Shown here: one piece after another, positions 5,938 through 9,470 of the stretch
How positions within the stretch are numbered: position 1 is the first letter of the stretch
Layout: every line of letters begins with the position of its first letter
Source: Prevotella sp.
GTDB taxonomy: Bacteria; Bacteroidota; Bacteroidia; Bacteroidales; Bacteroidaceae
NCBI GenBank assembly: GCA_020026195.1
Contig: JAHHQW010000071.1
Coordinates: forward strand, 1-9,470
Direction of reading: 5' to 3'
DNA: 9,470 bases
The notes under the pieces: generated by a model
What the model was told of the DNA's origin: nothing
What the model saw: only the letters and a program-made list of their open reading frames with translations
The model's database searches: none
Position numbers and translations under genes: made by a program

Positions 5938-8499
5938 TTATCTGAACAAAATATAATCTATCATATCTTTCATGAGCATGTTTCGCTCTTTAGAACTTCT
6001 GATGCACTCAAAAGGAAATCCCATGACAATACTGCGCCATGTCTTACCTTCGTAAGCTGTAGCCGCACAGTATCCGCCTGTATATGTCATCAGTGTCTTT
6101 GCTTTTCCGAGCGGAGCAAGAATATCTGCTCTCTGCACGGCATAATGCTGTTCGTTGGGAGTGTCGTATATCGTAAACGAACGGCCAAAGGCATTTATAT
6201 TAGAGCCTGAAGTCTTTATTTTACCTTTAAACTCTGTATTAAGGAATGCACGACCAAAGGCTTTTTCATCTATTCCACGCAGATCGCTTGTAACATTAGA
6301 ACCGCTTACAAGCAGTTTACCACCCGACGTTACGTACATTCCCAATGCCTGACGCATAAACGGACAGTATGTCTTATAGGTTACTAAAGAACGTCCGTCG
6401 TCTTTCTCCTCTCCAAGAATAAGATCAATAACCTTGAACTTGTCAAGATCAACCTCACCCTCGTCTACTGCATGACTTGAACAGCTAAGTATGTTATATT
6501 CGCCTGCGGCAGATATAGCCTCGGCATGACTGCGTACATAATTGAACTCGTTGCCCATAAGGAAACGGCCTACAAGTTCGTCTCCGCTATAACCTAAACT
6601 GCCAGGACCTTCACCACCCTCTCCGTCTGTGCTATAATCTATCTGAGCTCCGCAGAATCCAGGATTCTTACCACGCCACATACCCATGTCTTCGGTAAGA
6701 TTAAATCCTTTAAATGTCTTATTGTTTATATAGGCAGGAGATGACAGTCTGTGAAATCCGTTAATTATAAGTATATTGTCCTTATGCTTTCCGTTAAGTT
6801 CTGCAGAAAGGACTTCTGTCGGGAAACTCTCACCACCCTTATTAACAGCAGTTACCTTGAAACTATACAGTACGCCACTTTCTAATTTTAATTTTACAGA
6901 ACGTCCCTTGACAAGCCTTCCGTTATCAAATCCACCTGTGCCAATAGCCGTGTAAAGGATGTATGCCGATGGAGAAGCACTCTTTTCCAATGGATCTTCC
7001 GTTTCGTTCCACGAAAGAACAATCTTGTTTTTGCCCTTCATTCTCATTTTAAAATTATCAGGAGCAAGAGGCTGTATTGTCACCTTACGGTCATGCTGTT
7101 CTGCAATAAAACGAGCCATCGTCTTATAGATGGAGCGTGCCATTACAAAACGGAAATTAGGATCGGCACCTAAACGTATGTCAGAGAAATTCTGATGTGA
7201 CAACGTCTCCAGTATCATTGAAGGCATCTTAGGAAGTCTTGTTTCAGAATAGTTTTTATCGTTCACTCCACGTGTATGCCACTTACCGAAATGGTATGAA
7301 ATGTCGTGTTTAAGAGTATTGAGCATTTCATTACCATAATTGAACGAAGTACGTCGTGAGACACCTGTAGGAAACACACCTCCGTCTGTATTTGTGGTAC
7401 ATATACCCAGAGAGCCAATAAGAGTAGAACAGTCTTTGTTATATCCGGCATCACTATGAACAGCAAGTACAAGTTCTATCGGGACCTTAAGTCCTTCTGT
7501 TCCCTTAACAAACTGAGAGCCACCGGCAAGATAGTTTGTGAACAGCGAACGAGAATTTATGTCATCGGCATAATCATTCAGTCCTTCGCGTCCTCCATAA
7601 ATCTTATAAGGAGCACCTGCCCACTGTGTGTAATAACGCGCACCCTCAAGACATCTGGGCAGTCCGCTCGTAGTACCACCACGCATTATATTTCCCATGC
7701 CGGCACCAAAACGTACGGCATCGGCAGTAACAACACCCTTACGACTGCTCTTGTTAGAAAGAGTAACCATGTTATACTGGTTCTGTCCCTTGTCAAAACG
7801 ATAAGTTCCTATGTAAGTCCATGTAGAGCCGCCCATCTGCTGATTGACATTCACGACAGTCTTCTCGCCCTGATGATAAACTATATACTCAGCATCATCG
7901 ACACTCCCTCCAAGTGTCTGATAACTAACATATACAGGATATTCGTCTTCTACAGGTATACGAGGCATGAATACAACTTTTCTGTCTCCGTCTTCTGATG
8001 TTTCGGTCATGCGTGCAGTACCATGTTCAAACGGATTGTCTCCATCAAAATATACAGCTTTGTTGTGAGCAAATCCTCTTTTGTCAGTGTTATACCATTT
8101 ACCCGTTTCGCTATAACCAGATGAATTTAAGTTATCATTATCGACAATAATTTCAAAAGACTGCCATCCCCTCTCACGCGGCGTAAAAACTATAGCGCCT
8201 GAATTCTCAAGCATCGGTATGAGATAAGGTACGACAATTGTCTGAGTAAACAAATCTTCTGTGGTACAGAACATTTTCGGACGCTGGAAACGCCACTTTT
8301 CCTTACGTCCGTCATAATAATAACCATGACTGGCCCATACAGACATATGCACATTATCCAAGCCTGTAGTAAATCGATACGGCTTGGATAAGTTTCGTGT
8401 CCAGGGCTTTCCCTTATATTCCGGAGTACCATCAGCGGAAATGGTACTGACACCTAAGAATAGCAGAACAATAAAAAATAAAATACGTTTTATTGTCAT
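5938..8499 (-). CDS. Exported N-acetylmuramoyl-L-alanine amidase with inserted golvesin-type domain
   Basis: This is an 853-residue exported protein. Residues 1-22 form a signal peptide ending STISA. The catalytic domain looks like the Amidase_3 family, split in two. The first half (about 45-110) has ASHGYYYD with H58, and TTEDLF with E81. The second half (about 285-470) has LAVHSDA with H348, and MILETLSH with E431. These are the expected zinc ligands and catalytic glutamate for cleaving the bond between N-acetylmuramic acid and L-alanine. Between them, about 114-265, is a golvesin C-terminal-like beta domain (IIVDNDNLNSSGYSETGKW near its start). A fibronectin type III-like domain spans about 476-568, and a GATase/flavodoxin-like region about 574-853 (LIINGF, then GGKLLVSGSN). 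Homologues are sometimes labelled xanthan lyase, which I consider misleading here. It overlaps the upstream acyltransferase stop by one base (TAATG). Confidence 0.85.
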   Translation of the reverse strand: MTIKRILFFIVLLFLGVSTISADGTPEYKGKPWTRNLSKPYRFTTGLDNVHMSVWASHGYYYDGRKEKWRFQRPKMFCTTEDLFTQTIVVPYLIPMLENSGAIVFTPRERGWQSFEIIVDNDNLNSSGYSETGKWYNTDKRGFAHNKAVYFDGDNPFEHGTARMTETSEDGDRKVVFMPRIPVEDEYPVYVSYQTLGGSVDDAEYIVYHQGEKTVVNVNQQMGGSTWTYIGTYRFDKGQNQYNMVTLSNKSSRKGVVTADAVRFGAGMGNIMRGGTTSGLPRCLEGARYYTQWAGAPYKIYGGREGLNDYADDINSRSLFTNYLAGGSQFVKGTEGLKVPIELVLAVHSDAGYNKDCSTLIGSLGICTTNTDGGVFPTGVSRRTSFNYGNEMLNTLKHDISYHFGKWHTRGVNDKNYSETRLPKMPSMILETLSHQNFSDIRLGADPNFRFVMARSIYKTMARFIAEQHDRKVTIQPLAPDNFKMRMKGKNKIVLSWNETEDPLEKSASPSAYILYTAIGTGGFDNGRLVKGRSVKLKLESGVLYSFKVTAVNKGGESFPTEVLSAELNGKHKDNILIINGFHRLSSPAYINNKTFKGFNLTEDMGMWRGKNPGFCGAQIDYSTDGEGGEGPGSLGYSGDELVGRFLMGNEFNYVRSHAEAISAAGEYNILSCSSHAVDEGEVDLDKFKVIDLILGEEKDDGRSLVTYKTYCPFMRQALGMYVTSGGKLLVSGSNVTSDLRGIDEKAFGRAFLNTEFKGKIKTSGSNINAFGRSFTIYDTPNEQHYAVQRADILAPLGKAKTLMTYTGGYCAATAYEGKTWRSIVMGFPFECIRSSKERNMLMKDMIDYILFR

Positions 8500-9053
8500 T
8501 AAATATCTCCTATAGTAAATAATTCCGGATGTCTGCCTTTAAAGTCTTTAAAATATAATTTTATCTCACGCATATCTTTTTCGACATCACCCGTAGGTAT
8601 TATCGTGCGCGTACATTTTATAAGTTTCTTTTCGTAATCAACTCCATAGAGAAGAATAGGCAGATGTGCCTTCAATGCTATGAAATAGAAACCTTTTTTC
8701 CATTCTGGATTCAGAGAACGTGTTCCTTCTGGTGTAATACAGAGGTGAAAAGAATCTCTTGACATAGCTTCACGAGCAAGATTGTCCGTCATACTTGTAT
8801 GTTTCGATCTCCATACGGGAATGCCTCCCATGTGCCTGAATATTACGCCCATAGGCCAGAAGAACCATTCTTTTTTCATAAGAAAATTACTATCTATATC
8901 CTCAGCCCATGCATACAGTTTACCCATCATGAAATCCCAGTTACTCGTATGTGGAGCAAAACATATTATATATTTATCAGGGAATCCTTCAGTAACTTCT
9001 TTTGTCCAGCCTAAGTGCTTATACAAGAACCAGCGACAAATCTTTTTCCACAT
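8499..9053 (-). CDS. PlsC-family 1-acylglycerol-3-phosphate O-acyltransferase-like protein
   Basis: This is a 184-residue acyltransferase of the PlsC/LPLAT superfamily, which transfers acyl groups to lysophospholipids or related acceptors at the cytoplasmic face of the membrane. The catalytic H-x4-D motif is HTSNWD (H35 to D40). Motif II is GGIPVWRS (76-83), and the glycerophosphate-binding motif III is PEGTRS (108-113). It is shorter than a typical PlsC of about 240 residues. It has no separate N-terminal membrane helix and may attach through the hydrophobic surface around residues 63-72. The exact acceptor (lysophosphatidate, ornithine lipid or other) cannot be told. The stop codon TAA overlaps the ATG of the amidase as TAATG, implying coupled translation. 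The gene upstream on the same strand ends 50 bp before it. Confidence 0.87.
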   Translation of the reverse strand: MWKKICRWFLYKHLGWTKEVTEGFPDKYIICFAPHTSNWDFMMGKLYAWAEDIDSNFLMKKEWFFWPMGVIFRHMGGIPVWRSKHTSMTDNLAREAMSRDSFHLCITPEGTRSLNPEWKKGFYFIALKAHLPILLYGVDYEKKLIKCTRTIIPTGDVEKDMREIKLYFKDFKGRHPELFTIGDI

Positions 9054-9103
9054 ATATTTACGACTTTATCTTTTCAAACAATCTAAAATACCTCCGCTTT
9101 TTA

Positions 9104-9382
9104 TTAACCCAAATTTCTTATTTGGTCAATTATTTCGTCGGTCTGTTTTATAAAGTCGTTTACAAGAGAACGATAATAAACAGCAGCCTTCATTCCGGGC
9201 TCCGGATGTGAGACACGATTAATAAAATCGTAGTTGATATCCATGATAGAAGCCATTACAGCCTTTGCATCCTCGGCATTAGATTTGCCATAAAGTGTGG
9301 CAGCCATACACTCTGCAAAAAGTTCGCTACACGCATAGTTTATAGTCTTCTTTAACTGTCGCTTATTATTCATTCCTTTCAT
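9104..9382 (-). CDS. Hypothetical small cytoplasmic helical protein
   Basis: This is a 92-residue protein I do not recognise. It has a basic N-terminus (MKGMNNKRQLKK) and then appears entirely helical, with segments around 13-31, 34-60 and 65-90. There are two cysteines (C18 and C25) and a conserved-looking HPEPGMKAAVYY turn (59-70). It has no signal peptide, membrane segment or known motif. An alternative ATG three codons later (9373) is possible, but the first start leaves a normal leader after the promoter at 9415-9446. Being first in a run of seven same-strand genes, it may head their transcript; the following acyltransferase starts after a 50-bp gap. The protein-coding nature is likely from coherent composition and promoter placement, but the function is unknown. 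Confidence 0.75.
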   Translation of the reverse strand: MKGMNNKRQLKKTINYACSELFAECMAATLYGKSNAEDAKAVMASIMDINYDFINRVSHPEPGMKAAVYYRSLVNDFIKQTDEIIDQIRNLG

Positions 9383-9414
9383 ATCTTTCTTTTTATGTTA
9401 AAACGTTTGTATGG

Positions 9415-9446
9415 CAAATATAAATAAATTCCACTAACAGAACAAT
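9415..9446 (-). promoter_or_regulatory. Bacteroidetes-type promoter for the minus-strand gene run
   Basis: Reading the minus strand, TATATTTG (9422 to 9415) is an exact match to the TAnnTTTG -7 element. ATTG (9446-9443), a near match to the TTTG -33 element, lies 20 bases upstream, which is the normal spacing. The start codon of the 92-residue gene is 32 bases downstream. This is the best promoter in the window and could drive the whole run down to the phosphatase. Confidence 0.6.
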
Positions 9447-9470
9447 TTTATATCAAGAAAATAATAGTAT

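Noticed and set aside
5947..5955. Minus-strand TATATTTTG as a possible -7 element before the 107-residue gene
   Set aside because: The spacing within the motif is one base too long for TAnnTTTG, and it lies inside the end of the amidase gene. I did not accept it as an internal promoter.
7456..7998. 180-residue plus-strand open frame opposite the amidase gene
   Set aside because: It is antisense to the amidase catalytic and golvesin regions, has no start context or motif, and is explained as a shadow.
1..9470. A defence, CRISPR, retron or mobile-element system
   Set aside because: I looked for repeat arrays, transposase or integrase motifs, reverse transcriptase motifs and toxin-antitoxin pairs and saw none. 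The MBL and RNase H-like genes alone do not support such a call.

Overview
The window looks like a chromosomal segment from a member of the Bacteroidales, most likely Prevotella or a close relative. Three things point there. The small secreted proteins at the left edge have the Bacteroidetes surface-protein style. An amidase with an inserted golvesin-type domain is typical of this group. Start codons lack clear Shine-Dalgarno sequences, while matches to the Bacteroidetes -7 promoter element TAnnTTTG occur where promoters are expected. I see no tRNA, rRNA, CRISPR array, insertion sequence or phage gene. The genus is inferred from protein style and is not proven.

Layout. (1) Positions 1-763, minus strand: two small exported proteins overlap by ATGA, and the second runs off the left edge. 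This part is AT-richer than the rest. (2) 764-1005: a divergent intergenic region with candidate promoters on both strands. (3) 1006-2566, plus strand: a DUF1294 membrane protein, an MBL-fold metallohydrolase 2 bp downstream, and an RNase H-like protein that appears to have lost most of its catalytic acids. (4) 2567-2670: a convergent gap with a hairpin that can terminate both sides. (5) 9382 down to 2671, minus strand: seven closely spaced genes. In transcription order these are a small helical protein, a PlsC-type acyltransferase, a large exported N-acetylmuramoyl-L-alanine amidase with an inserted golvesin domain, a small hypothetical protein, a YgiQ-family radical SAM protein with a long basic tail, and a PP2C-type phosphatase.

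Working together. The acyltransferase and amidase overlap by one base (TAATG), so membrane lipid and peptidoglycan functions may be co-expressed. The 107-aa protein overlaps ygiQ by ATGA, and the phosphatase starts 11 bp after ygiQ. This suggests a three-gene unit around an uncharacterised radical SAM enzyme. A consensus-like promoter lies upstream of the first minus-strand gene, and I found no convincing internal one, so all seven may be one transcription unit.

Most of the window is ordinary housekeeping or envelope DNA. I do not see a clear defence or mobile system. The most unusual items are the degenerate RNase H-like protein, the split architecture of the amidase, and the 107-aa/YgiQ/PP2C unit.
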